Shown one piece after another: positions 8,855-18,316 of a stretch of DNA of 64,000 bases (its first letter is position 1; each line of letters starts with the position of its first letter). Both the position numbers and the translations under genes were made by a program. The notes beneath the pieces were generated by a model. It did no database searches, was not told the DNA's origin, and saw only the letters and a list, made by a program, of their open reading frames with translations. This DNA is from Shewanella dokdonensis (lineage in GTDB: Bacteria; Pseudomonadota; Gammaproteobacteria; Enterobacterales; Shewanellaceae): positions 3,720,001 through 3,784,000 of the forward strand of contig NZ_CP074572.1 in the NCBI RefSeq assembly GCF_018394335.1, in the 5' to 3' direction.

Positions 8855-11243
8855 TCAGGCAGTGGCTGTGGCCTGTTGCAGGCCATACCACAACTGCCCT
8901 AAGGCAATACCGCCATCGTTAACTGGCACCAAGTGCTGCGGTAACCGTTGCATGCCGCAGGTGTGCAGTTGTTGATAGCAGTATTCTGCTAAAAATCGAT
9001 TCTGGAATACGCCACCGGTCAATACCACTGGCAGCGGACTTCCTATCTGTTGCTGCGCCGCTACAGCGCTATGGCAGACGGCATCGCCCAATGCCTGCAT
9101 AAACGCGATAGCCATTACGCCGTTATCTTGTTGCTGCTTGGCTTGCAGTAACTGACTGAATAGGGCGGCAGTATCCCATTGTCCCAGTAGTAACCCAGGC
9201 TGTGGTCGTAGCGGCAACTGTAAGTTAAGCGCTTGGGCGTCAGCGTTTTTTCCGGCCGCAACTGCGCGCCGAGCCAAGGTTTCAATGATAATCCCCGCTT
9301 GGCCTTCATACTGGGTATCTTGCATTTCGTCCAACAATACCGCCAGTGCATCGAAAAGTCTGCCAACTGAGTGGGACTTTGGCATTTTGCCAGCGGCAAA
9401 ATCTTTGCCAGATTCCGCAGTAATACAGGCGAGTAATGACGGAATGCTGGCAACTCCATGGCGATAATAGCGTCAATGCTGTATTGCTGTAGTAGTAAGG
9501 CCAGCGTTAAACGAAACGGTGACTTGATGGCAAGCTCGTTCCCCAACAGCGCAAACGGACTGATACTGGCGAGGCGCTGATAACTCTTGCTGTCGGCCAG
9601 TAACAACTCGCCGCCCCACAGCTCACCATCGGCACCTAGCCCGGTGCCATCAAAACTAAACCCCAACACTTGACCGTTGTAATCGTTGGCGGCCAATGTC
9701 GCCAGCACATGGGCGTAATGATGCTGCACAGCGGTGACTGGTGGTGTTTGCTCCAGCGCCCAGCGACTAGAGGCATAATCTGGATGCAGATCGCGCACAA
9801 TCAACTCGGCATCGAAATGGTACATCCGCTTGAAGCTAGCCAGCGTGCGCTGGAAATATCCTTCTGCCCCAATGCTGAACAGGTCGCCAATATGCGGACT
9901 CAGGTACAGGGTGTTGCCAATGTTCAGTGCTAGGGTATTTTTTTGCTGGGGGCCCACAGCTAATACGGCGGGTAATGGGTGTTTTGCCAATTGTTTACTG
10001 GGCAGACTCAGCGGCGCATAACCGCGCGCGAGTCGCAGCACCTGTAATTCACCGCCACACATTTGCACCACAGAATCATCACAGCCGTTGAGGATGGGCC
10101 GATTGTGATCCAGCATGGCGTCGATCACCATAACGTGCTCGTTGGCAAGCTGAGCCAGAATAGCATCACCATCGGTGATAATCGGTTCGCCAGAAAGATT
10201 GGCACTGGTGGCCACTAATGGTTTTTTCACGGCGTCCAGTAACAGGGTATGCAACGGGGTGTAGGGCATAAACAGCCCGATGCGGTCGATATCTGGTGCG
10301 ACGGCAGCACTTAATGGCAGCACCGACTCAGCAGCTTTTTGCAGTAACACTATGGGGCGCTCTTGGCTGCATAGCAGTTGCCATTCAGCCGCAGAAGCTA
10401 CCGCATACTGCTGTGCCATCGGCAAGTCGGCCACCATCACTGCCAGCGGCTTGGCTGGCCGGTGTTTGCGTAGTCTAAGTTCAGTGACCGCTTGATGATT
10501 GGTGGCATCACACACCAGATGAAAACCGCCCAAGCCTTTTATGGCGAGAATTTTTCCTGCCTGTATTGCGGCAACGGCGGCGGCAAATGCTGCTTCTCGG
10601 GTCGCCAGTTGCTGGCCGTGATTATCGACAAAGCGCAACTGCGGGCCGCATTTAGGGCAACTGACCGGCTGCGCATGATAGCGGCGATCCATGGGATCTT
10701 CATACGCGCGACGGCAATCATCACACATTGCAAACGCGGCCATTGAGGTGTTATGGCGGTCATACGGCAGGTTATTGATGATGGTATAACGTGGGCCGCA
10801 ATGGGTGCAGTTGGTAAACGGGTAGTGGTAATGCCGATTATTGGGGTCGCGGATCTCTTGCAAACATTCCGGGCAACTGCTTTTATCTGTGCCAACGGCG
10901 ACCAGCGCCTGGGTACTGGCCGTGCTTTTATGAATGCTGAAATCGTTAAGCGCCATATCCACGGCAAGGGCTTCATAATGCAGGCTATCGATACGGGCCA
11001 GTGGTGGCATCTCTGTTTGCAACGCCTGATTAAACGCTTGCAATGCGCTGAGCTCGGCTTGAACAACAATGGTGACACCTTCACCGTTGTTTAATACATG
11101 ACCACAAAGTCCGTAACGCTGAGCAAGCTGATAGATCCAGGGGCGGAATCCCACCCCTGGACTATCCCCGTCACATGGTAGCACCGAGCCTGCAATTCAC
11201 TGCTGGCGCAATTTCTCGATGCAAGAGTGACGGTTTCGTTCAT
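8855..11243 (-). CDS. hypF: Carbamoyltransferase HypF (two frameshifts)
   Basis: True start is ATG 11243 (MNETVTLASRN). The frame breaks at GGGG near 11155 (repaired: HVTGIVQGVGFRPWIYQL, the acylphosphatase motif) and at AAAA near 9391 (repaired: LAKMPKSHSVGRLFDAL). Repaired length is 796 residues. Order of domains: acylphosphatase (1-95); two zinc fingers (CPEC-x18-CTHC and CDDC-x18-CPKC, about 110-190); YrdC-like domain (KHRPAKPLAVMV); and the Kae1-like domain (QHHYAHVLATL, FDGTGLG, VLTGGVFQNRFLAEYC). It makes the carbamoyl group that becomes the CN ligands, using carbamoyl phosphate and ATP. Only 3 bp separate it from the preceding paralog gene. Confidence 0.93.
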
Positions 11244-11246
11244 CGG

Positions 11247-13043
11247 TTATCTCCGACGCTGACGTAGATAAAGTGCGCCAGTGGCTAACAGTGCGCCATC
11301 GAGATCCTGCAGTTGACTAACGCCAAGTGCGAAGTTCTTACCCAGTCGCAAAGCAATACGCCGCCCCAATACCGGGTTGGCAAAGCTACTGCCTGCCAGA
11401 TAGACGCGGTGGATGGCTGTATTGAGATCCAGCCGTTCAATCCAGTTGGCAATAAAATCCGCCAGTGAATCGTTCATGGCGAAGGCTAACTTTGCCGCAT
11501 CATCATCGCCAGCAAGACGGAAACTAATTAAGGTGCCAAAGGTTTTACACCAGTTAATACTGGCATAATCACCAGAGACCAGTGGATAGTCGATACGTGG
11601 CGCATTTGCACTGGTATTACTCATGGCCGCAGCCACAAACGCATCGGCAAGTTGTTCGTTGCTGTCGGCTTCGATACCAATAATGATGGCGGCAACCACC
11701 CACAAGGTTTTCAGGCTCTGTTTCGGACAATCACCGAGATCCAGCTGTTGCAGTCGCTGGTACTGTTCGGGATATTGTTCGGCAAATTTGGCAAAGACCC
11801 CTTGCTGTGGGCTGGCCTCCATGGCTGCCACAATATCGCGGCCGTGTTGTGGCAATTCCGGTAGCTGCATAAAACAGCTGACATTGCCTTTATCATCAGA
11901 AGTAAGTAGCTGCGAGATGTAGTCGTCACTGAAATACAGCAGTCCGAGATTGTTACTATCGCCATTCTCAGCTGCAATACCCAACAGTGCGCACTGCGCG
12001 GCATTGTTGGCATCGGTTGAATCCCACACTGACTCATCATCACTACATCTGACCACTAGCTGCTGTTGCTGGCGTTTACCATTGACTTTGGCAACATATT
12101 GGCCGAAACGGGCACTGTCATGCAGCGGTTCTGGCAACGACTGGCCCAGATGTGACTGATCCAAAACGACCGCGGGCGCACGAACGGCAATATCCATACC
12201 CAGTGCGTGGGTGTACAAGGCTTGCTGATGTTCCTGATGACAAAAGATAGCATCAACACCTTTTACCCTTAAAAACTCGGCCAGCACCAGTTGCAGCCGT
12301 GATGCGGCAAAACTTACTTCATATAAAGGTGAGGGCAGTTTGGCATCGGTGGTTGGACGTAATAACAACCGAGGTTTTTCAATGGATGAGAGAGCCAGCA
12401 CTTCATTGTTGCTGACTTGGAACAGATTATTAAGCGTATTGGGATTACATACCAGCAACTGTTGCCGGCCTTGTCCAATTGGCTTACGACTGAGGATCAA
12501 TTTACCGCCTACATCGTCAAGAAACAGCGTTTCACCCTCGAGTAAGCGCATTGCCAACTGCTGTATATCTTGGCGTTGTAATCCAGCAACTTTAACCGCT
12601 GATTTAATTGCCTGTTCCCCATGACAGTGTTCACACGCCAACGTCAGATTGGCAAATTCACTGTGTTGGTTATCGCCAAATTGCGGTTGGCAATGTTGGC
12701 AGAAGGGCAGTTGTGCGGAGGCTAGGTCAAGTGGCTTTTTGTCACCAATACGTGCGCTTGCCAGCAGCATGCGTGAATCCAACAGGTTAACACTCAGCAG
12801 AAAATCCGCAGCAACCTGCTCAGCCAACTGTTCCAGTTCTGCCTGTTCGCCTTCCGCTTCTAGCAGATAGCGCCAAGTCACTACTGGTTTTTTCTGTTGC
12901 TCCAAATGCGCATCGGCCTGGTGGCGAATTGCCAGCAAGCCAATAGTTAAATTCAGTTTTTGGTAATTAAGGTATTGGTTGCATAAGTAGCCATACCAAG
13001 GTACCTGTTTAGCACAGTCAAATTCGAATCTCAGCAATTTCAT
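11247..13043 (-). CDS. HypF-like paralog of unknown role in the hydrogenase operon
   Basis: 598 residues, intact. Residues 115-140 contain CQHC-x18-CEHC, exactly the spacing of the first HypF zinc finger (CPEC-x18-CTHC in this operon's HypF). After it comes a stretch like a degenerate YrdC domain (GKLILSRKPIGQGRQQLLV; VSFAASRLQLVLAEFLRVKG). The C-terminus ends in VYLAGSSFANPVLGRR, like the last part of the HypF Kae1-like (ASKHA ATPase) fold. The HypF acylphosphatase motif and the HHYAH metal-binding motif are not seen, so carbamoyl transfer is unlikely. S. oneidensis, as I recall, has a hypothetical gene at the same place between hypF and hyaD. Role inferred: an accessory maturation or chaperone factor. 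Confidence 0.7.
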   Translation of the reverse strand: MKLLRFEFDCAKQVPWYGYLCNQYLNYQKLNLTIGLLAIRHQADAHLEQQKKPVVTWRYLLEAEGEQAELEQLAEQVAADFLLSVNLLDSRMLLASARIGDKKPLDLASAQLPFCQHCQPQFGDNQHSEFANLTLACEHCHGEQAIKSAVKVAGLQRQDIQQLAMRLLEGETLFLDDVGGKLILSRKPIGQGRQQLLVCNPNTLNNLFQVSNNEVLALSSIEKPRLLLRPTTDAKLPSPLYEVSFAASRLQLVLAEFLRVKGVDAIFCHQEHQQALYTHALGMDIAVRAPAVVLDQSHLGQSLPEPLHDSARFGQYVAKVNGKRQQQQLVVRCSDDESVWDSTDANNAAQCALLGIAAENGDSNNLGLLYFSDDYISQLLTSDDKGNVSCFMQLPELPQHGRDIVAAMEASPQQGVFAKFAEQYPEQYQRLQQLDLGDCPKQSLKTLWVVAAIIIGIEADSNEQLADAFVAAAMSNTSANAPRIDYPLVSGDYASINWCKTFGTLISFRLAGDDDAAKLAFAMNDSLADFIANWIERLDLNTAIHRVYLAGSSFANPVLGRRIALRLGKNFALGVSQLQDLDGALLATGALYLRQRRR

Positions 13044-13045
13044 TA

Positions 13046-13654
13046 TTAATCGGTGTCCTGCGTTTCCTGTCGGCGCGGGGCGTGGCCGCTGGTTCTGTCG
13101 CCCATGGACAGACGGGGTTTGAAGGATTGCGGAATAAGATCGGCGATGTCGGTATGGGAGATACGCTCATGTTGCCATCCCAGTTTTTCCAGGTGGTTGA
13201 TGAGGGTCGTTTCCATTAGTGGTACGGCGGCGGCAATACGCTCGGTCAATCCCAAAGTCATGGGTTCAATGACGGTTGGTGTTACCCCCAGCACCATAGT
13301 GTGTGGACGGTCACCCAGCATTTCCATCATTGTCAGTGTTTGCAGCATTTCCACTTCGTGGGCGCTGCCTTGCCAGTCAACTTCAGGCGGTGCCTGATCA
13401 AAATCGAAAAAGTAAACCTCTCCCGGTTCGCAGCCAGCAGCGTTAATGGTATCTACCACTATCAGTGAATCATATTGACTGATAATAGGGGTGAGACCCT
13501 GTGCCAGCGTGCCACCATCGAGCATAACTAGCTCATGCTCTGGATGGGAGAAGCGATAGTTCTCATGAATATAATTGACAAAATGTACGCCGATACCTTC
13601 ATCGGCGTACAGTACATTGCCAATTCCCAATAATAATACTTTCATTGGGCGCAT
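13046..13654 (-). CDS. hyaD: Hydrogenase maturation endopeptidase (HyaD/HupD family)
   Basis: 202 residues. MRPMKVLLLGIGNVLYADEGIG holds the family start with the Ni-sensing Glu, followed by LDGGTLAQGL and SLIVVDTINAAG with the conserved Asp, and QGSAHEVEML with the His. These three residues bind the Ni site of the large subunit, and the enzyme then cuts after the DPCxxCxxH motif. It follows hyaC1 by 7 bp. It is the only such protease gene in the window, although two large subunits need processing. Confidence 0.93.
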   Translation of the reverse strand: MRPMKVLLLGIGNVLYADEGIGVHFVNYIHENYRFSHPEHELVMLDGGTLAQGLTPIISQYDSLIVVDTINAAGCEPGEVYFFDFDQAPPEVDWQGSAHEVEMLQTLTMMEMLGDRPHTMVLGVTPTVIEPMTLGLTERIAAAVPLMETTLINHLEKLGWQHERISHTDIADLIPQSFKPRLSMGDRTSGHAPRRQETQDTD

Positions 13655-13661
13655 TGGGCTC

Positions 13662-14330
13662 CTAGTGTTTTTCTGGATGGTAATCGTACCCTGACACTAT
13701 CGCATCTACAGCATTGTGCTTGAAGCGAATGCCATACCAGACTGCCATGTACACGTGGATCACCACGAAGATAATGAATACCCAGGTCATGTAATGGTGC
13801 CAAATACGCACCATGGCCAGGCCACCCATTGCTTCGGTCAGCCAAGCTGCGGTGCCCCACAGCGCGCCACCTAAGCCTTCGTGATAAACGTTGGCATACA
13901 ATATCAGCCCAGTAATGCAGATCAAAGCGGCCATGACCGAAATCGCAAAATAGGTCATGAACTGCAAAGGTCCGTAAACCCCGGCTTTATCCAGATGGCC
14001 CATCCACAGATAGGATTTGATCTGAGCTAACCAGCTTTTAAAGCTCATCACATCCTTGAATGACCGTCTTTCAATGTCGCTTTTACCAAAGAAGAACAGA
14101 TAAGCACGTGCCAGTGTTACGGCACATAATACAAATCCGAAAATCAGATGGGCAAAGCGGATCCAGCCCTGAACCAATACATCAGTAGAGTCAGCCCCTA
14201 CCACGTATGGCCAGGAGATATAAAGACCAGTGGCCACCAGCATTACAATCGCCAGCGCTCTCAGCCAGTGAAAGATACGTATTGCGGCACTGAAGATCTT
14301 TACCTGTTTATAGGCAATACTTGCTGCCAT
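13662..14330 (-). CDS. hyaC: [NiFe]-hydrogenase cytochrome b subunit, copy 1
   Basis: 222 residues with four membrane segments (LRALAIVMLVATGLYISW, LIFGFVLCAVTLARAYLFF, FAISVMAALICITGLILYA, WVFIIFVVIHVYMAVWYGI) and membrane His residues suited to two b hemes (FHWLRAL, WIRFAHL, HHYMTWV, VIHVY). It anchors HyaAB to the membrane and passes electrons to the quinone pool. It starts 12 bp after hyaB1. Copy 2 at 17634-18304 is closely similar. Confidence 0.94.
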   Translation of the reverse strand: MAASIAYKQVKIFSAAIRIFHWLRALAIVMLVATGLYISWPYVVGADSTDVLVQGWIRFAHLIFGFVLCAVTLARAYLFFFGKSDIERRSFKDVMSFKSWLAQIKSYLWMGHLDKAGVYGPLQFMTYFAISVMAALICITGLILYANVYHEGLGGALWGTAAWLTEAMGGLAMVRIWHHYMTWVFIIFVVIHVYMAVWYGIRFKHNAVDAIVSGYDYHPEKH

Positions 14331-14342
14331 AACACTTCCTCC

Positions 14343-16046
14343 TTACAGGCTTTTAGCGTCAACGCGAAATTCACCCAGTGATTGACCTTTGTAATCCATA
14401 ACGTGCACAGCGCAAGCCATACATGGGTCAAATGAGTGGATAATACGGATGACTTCCAATGGTTTTGCTGGATCTTCCAGCTTCAAACCAACCAGAGCTG
14501 CTTCATATGGGCCGACTTTGCCGTTGGCATCCACAGGACCAGCGTTCCAAGTAGTAGGTACCACTGCCTGGTAGTTTTCAACCAGACCGCCTTTAATGCG
14601 GATCCAGTGGCTCAACATACCGCGTGGTGCTTCAATCATGCCGTGACCCACATATTCTTTGTTAGGGTCAATGACGGGTTTCACGTATGTGGCTTCGTCA
14701 CTTAGCATGTTAGTCAGCAGTGCGTTGAAGGTCTTGATACTTTCCTGAGCGACAATAGAAGTCTGCAGCATACGGGCAGCGGTACGGCCCAGTGTGGTGA
14801 ACAGCGCTTCAATTGGCAGACCAGTGCGTTGCAGCAAGCCATTAACGGCATCCACTACCACTTTATTGCCTTTGGCATAGTTCACCAGCAAGCAGGATAA
14901 TGGACCTACTTCAACGGGTTCGCCGTTATAGCGTGGTGATTTCACCCAGCTGTACTTGTTGTCACCATCCAGTGTTGGCAGCTTGCCGTAAACGGTATCG
15001 CGTTCAACCAGTCCGGTATAATCAGGAATGGTGGTGCCATCATATGGATGTTGTGGTTTGTCAGCTTTATACCAAGCGTGAGTAACGTCTTCGGCAATCA
15101 GGTCTGGGTTGATATCGGTGACATTCTTCAGGTCGCCATTCATGATGACACCTTCCTGGAAAATGTACTCGCCATCAGCAGTGACAAAGTCATTTGTTGC
15201 CATGAAGTTGTGGACGTTTACGCCGCCCAGCACAGAAGCTTCGCCACCGAAGGCTTCAGCTGCCATGATCACGTCAGCTTTGTAGCCGCGTTCGATGAAG
15301 TCAGCCACGATGTCGTGTTTCTGTTTCCATTCTTGCAGACGAGCTGGGCTCAGCATATCGCGAACAGAAGTAACACCACCGACAACCAGAGACTGTGGAT
15401 GTGGCTGTTTACCACCGAAGATAGCCAGCATTTCTGCTGCAACACGCTGAACTTCCAGCGCTTTCAGATAGTGAGACAGGGCAATCAGGTTCTGTTCTGG
15501 TGTGAACTTATAAGTACCATTACCCCAGTAGGCATTGGCGAATGGGCCGAGTTTTCCGGTTTCCACAAAGCCTTTAACACGTTCTTGTACGGCACGCAGT
15601 TCACCTTCACCAGCGGCGATAGGTTTATCTGAGTATTTCAGTGCAACTTGGGCGGCTTTTGCTGGATCGGCACTCAGTGCTGATACAACATCTACCCAGT
15701 CCAGACCATGCAGATGATAGAAGTGCACTACGTGGTCATGCATAAACAGTGAAGTATGCATCAGTGACCGTAGATAACGGGCATTCAACGGAATCTTGAT
15801 GCCTAATGCATCTTCTACCGCTTCAGTACCGCAACGATAGTGAGAATAGGTACATACACCGCAGATACGTTGTACAAGTAAGCCTACGTCCATTGGCGTA
15901 CGACCCTTAAGGATCACTTCAATGCCACGCCACAAAGTGGAGGCTGACCAGGCTTTCTTGACGACATTGTTTTCATCCACTTCCACTTCAATGCGGAGGT
16001 GACCCTCAATACGGGTGATAGGGTCGATAACGACACGTTGATTCAT
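14343..16046 (-). CDS. hyaB: [NiFe]-hydrogenase large subunit, copy 1
   Basis: 567 residues. The N-terminal L1 motif RICGVCTYSHYRCG supplies two active-site cysteines. The L2 motif DPCMACAVHV near the C-terminus supplies the other two; the peptide after the His (VMDYKGQSLGEFRVDAKSL) would be removed by HyaD. This is the catalytic subunit for H2 oxidation/formation. It begins 3 bp after the hyaA1 stop. The protein is intact and differs from copy 2 mostly by conservative changes, and by its removed tail. Confidence 0.97.
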   Translation of the reverse strand: MNQRVVIDPITRIEGHLRIEVEVDENNVVKKAWSASTLWRGIEVILKGRTPMDVGLLVQRICGVCTYSHYRCGTEAVEDALGIKIPLNARYLRSLMHTSLFMHDHVVHFYHLHGLDWVDVVSALSADPAKAAQVALKYSDKPIAAGEGELRAVQERVKGFVETGKLGPFANAYWGNGTYKFTPEQNLIALSHYLKALEVQRVAAEMLAIFGGKQPHPQSLVVGGVTSVRDMLSPARLQEWKQKHDIVADFIERGYKADVIMAAEAFGGEASVLGGVNVHNFMATNDFVTADGEYIFQEGVIMNGDLKNVTDINPDLIAEDVTHAWYKADKPQHPYDGTTIPDYTGLVERDTVYGKLPTLDGDNKYSWVKSPRYNGEPVEVGPLSCLLVNYAKGNKVVVDAVNGLLQRTGLPIEALFTTLGRTAARMLQTSIVAQESIKTFNALLTNMLSDEATYVKPVIDPNKEYVGHGMIEAPRGMLSHWIRIKGGLVENYQAVVPTTWNAGPVDANGKVGPYEAALVGLKLEDPAKPLEVIRIIHSFDPCMACAVHVMDYKGQSLGEFRVDAKSL

Positions 16047-16049
16047 TGA

Positions 16050-17189
16050 TTAGTCCTCCTTGGAAGAACCGACAAACAGACTGGCGACAGCGTGGGCACC
16101 GATACCTACAACGGTGGCTCCGAGAATAACAGCACCTATGGTGTCTGCGGTGGCATCCAGACCATGTAGCAACTGGCGGCCAAGCGGTTTTTCAAAGTCA
16201 GCCATATCGTCCCAGAAATTGGGCTCAGAGCAACCCATGCAACCATGACCGGCTAAAACTGGCCAGCTTACATGGTGGTTGAAACGTTCAGTTGGGCAGT
16301 TGTTGTAAGTGTAAGGGCCTTTACAACCTACTTTGTACAGGCAATAACCCTGTTTAGCACCTTCGTCACCAAACTGTTCTACAAATTCACCGGAATCAAA
16401 ACGGCCACGACGTTCACAGTTATCGTGAACACGAGCACCATAGGCCCATTTTGGACGGTTATACATGTCCAGTGCTGGTAAGCGACCAAACATGATGAAG
16501 TACATTAAAGTACCAACGATGTTCTTTTCACTTGGTGGACAACCACCTAAGTTCACTACGGCTTTATCAACCACTTCATAAACGCCTTTGGCGCCTGTTG
16601 GGTTAGGAGCCGCAGCTTGTACACCACCAAAGGAAGCACAAGTACCAACAGAGATGATGGCAGCAGCGCCTTCGGCAGCTTCTTTAATGATTTCCAGACC
16701 GGTATGGCCTTTACAGCCAACAGTCAGGAAGGCACCGTTGTTAGCGGTAGGGACAGCCCCTTCAACCGCCAGCAGATAGTTGCCTTTATAAGTTTTCAGT
16801 GCGTGTTCCAGATTCTCTTCTGCCTGCCAGCCAGCGGCGGCCATCAGGGTTTCATGATATTCCAGAGAGATGTGATCAAAGATCAATGAATCCAGGTTAG
16901 GGGTATCGGCCCGAACCAGAGACTCGGAACAACCAGTACACTCGGCCAGGTGTAACCAAATCAATGGTACCCGGTCAGCCAGTTCCGCGGCTTCGGCGAC
17001 CAGATTGCTGAACGGCAGAGGCAGTGCCAGCAAAGCGGTAACTGAAGCGCTCCACTTCATGAAGTCACGACGGGTGACCCCGTGTTCCAGCATGCGTTCC
17101 TGCAGTGATTTGTCCTGACGGGGTGGCAGTTGGCGCAGTTCCTCCAACCGTTTCCGTCCCTGTTCATAGAGGGCTGAATGTGTGTCCAT
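16050..17189 (-). CDS. hyaA: [NiFe]-hydrogenase small subunit, copy 1
   Basis: 379 residues. A Tat signal (TRRDFMKWSASVTALLAL, about residues 35-55) sends the folded dimer to the periplasm. The proximal cluster motif is AECTGCSESL, with Gly in the position where O2-tolerant enzymes have an extra Cys. Later motifs VGTCASFGG, NLGGCPPSE, and the medial/distal cluster segment CLYKVGCKGPYTYNNCPTE and GHGCMGCSEPNFWD are all present. A C-terminal hydrophobic helix (DTIGAVILGATVVGIGAHAV) anchors it to the membrane. It is first gene of the second transcription unit, with an FNR-like box 150 bp upstream. Confidence 0.97.
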   Translation of the reverse strand: MDTHSALYEQGRKRLEELRQLPPRQDKSLQERMLEHGVTRRDFMKWSASVTALLALPLPFSNLVAEAAELADRVPLIWLHLAECTGCSESLVRADTPNLDSLIFDHISLEYHETLMAAAGWQAEENLEHALKTYKGNYLLAVEGAVPTANNGAFLTVGCKGHTGLEIIKEAAEGAAAIISVGTCASFGGVQAAAPNPTGAKGVYEVVDKAVVNLGGCPPSEKNIVGTLMYFIMFGRLPALDMYNRPKWAYGARVHDNCERRGRFDSGEFVEQFGDEGAKQGYCLYKVGCKGPYTYNNCPTERFNHHVSWPVLAGHGCMGCSEPNFWDDMADFEKPLGRQLLHGLDATADTIGAVILGATVVGIGAHAVASLFVGSSKED

Positions 17190-17633
17190 GGGTTTACCTT
17201 AATGTTGTTTTTAAAAGGCGATTTGCGTTAAAGCTCACACAGTTAACAGGGCTAGTGTATGGACATAGACGGGCTAAAATGTTGAGGTGTATCAATTTTC
17301 AATAAAAGATGAGACGCGGGAGTTAATTAGTTTTTCACAATATGATGATGATCAAATAATCAATTGCAGACTGAGACAAATTGTCTATTTGTCCGTAAAA
17401 CTCTATGTGATACAGATTTTAGGGTATTTTAACTGCATCTTTTGACGATGTTTTGTGACGCTTACGCCATAACTGGCGATGAATCATCCAAATATGGCCG
17501 TTGTCGCATCACAACTTATTAACAATCACAGTTTTGCGGCCCATTTTGGCATCTCGATAGACAAGTTTGGCCGCAAAATCTGAGTTATATCACAGTCACC
17601 GGGGCCGGTAGTGGTTACAGACCCCGGTATTTG
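17190..17633. other. Intergenic region between the two hyaABC sets
   Basis: This 444-bp AT-rich gap separates the hyaA1 start from the end of hyaC2. It holds the FNR-like site at 17342-17355 and, next to the hyaC2 stop, a 7-bp inverted repeat ACCGGGG / CCCCGGT (17598-17604 with 17622-17628). The repeat has no U tail on the minus strand, so it is only a weak terminator candidate. No coding frame was recognised. The presence of its own control region suggests that hyaA1 is transcribed separately from copy 2. Confidence 0.6.
17342..17355. promoter_or_regulatory. FNR/Crp-family box upstream of hyaA1
   Basis: ATGAT-GATG-ATCAA matches nine of ten consensus positions of the FNR site TTGAT-N4-ATCAA. 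It is 153 bp upstream of the hyaA1 start. An anaerobic activator (FNR/EtrA in Shewanella) would fit a hydrogenase operon. No clear -10 was assigned. Confidence 0.55.
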
Positions 17634-18304
17634 TCAGTGTTTTTCTGGATGGTAATCGTAACCAGACACAATGGCGTCAACGGCATTGTGCTTAAAGCGA
17701 ATGCCATACCAGACGGCCATATAGATGTGGATCACCAGAAAGATAATAAAACACCAAGTGATGTAGTGGTGCCAGATGCGCACCATGGCCAAACCACCCA
17801 TGGCTTCAGTTATCCAACTGGCGCTACTCCATAATGCGCCCCCAGACCTTGATGATAGACATTGGCATATAACACTAGGCCGGTAACGCACATAAGCGCG
17901 GCTAACAGCGAAATGGCAAAGTATGTCATGAACTGCAGCGGCCCATACACGCCAGCTTTATCCAGCTGTCCCATCCAAAGATAGGATTTTATCTGGGCAA
18001 TCCAGCTTCTTGGGCTCATCACATCTCGAAAAGAGCGCCGCTCAATATCACTCTTGCCGAAGAAAAACAGATATGCCCTAGAAATGGTAATGGCGCACAG
18101 GGTAAAACCACAGGCAAGGTGCACGAAACGGATCCAGCCTTGTAACAAGACATCGGTCGAGTCGGCGCCGACCAGATAAGGCCAGGCGATATAAAATCCG
18201 CTAGCCACCAATATCACAATGGACAAGGCTCTGAGCCAGTGAAAAGTCCGGATCGCCGCACTAAAGACTTTCTCCTGTTTGTAGGCAACATTGGCAGTTG
18301 TCAT
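17634..18304 (-). CDS. hyaC: [NiFe]-hydrogenase cytochrome b subunit, copy 2 (frameshift in a G run)
   Basis: Starts at 18304 (MTTANVAYKQEKVFSAAIRT). The frame breaks at the five-G run near 17842. One extra G gives VYHQGLGGALWSSASWITEA and the remaining membrane segment through GYDYHPEKH at 17634, restoring 223 residues against 222 in copy 1. The C-terminal 80 residues are almost identical to copy 1. Heme-ligand and membrane features are as in copy 1. It starts 12 bp after the hyaB2 stop. The break looks like a base-calling error rather than decay of the duplicate, since the rest is well conserved. Confidence 0.9.
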
Positions 18305-18316
18305 CGTTTTCCCTCC

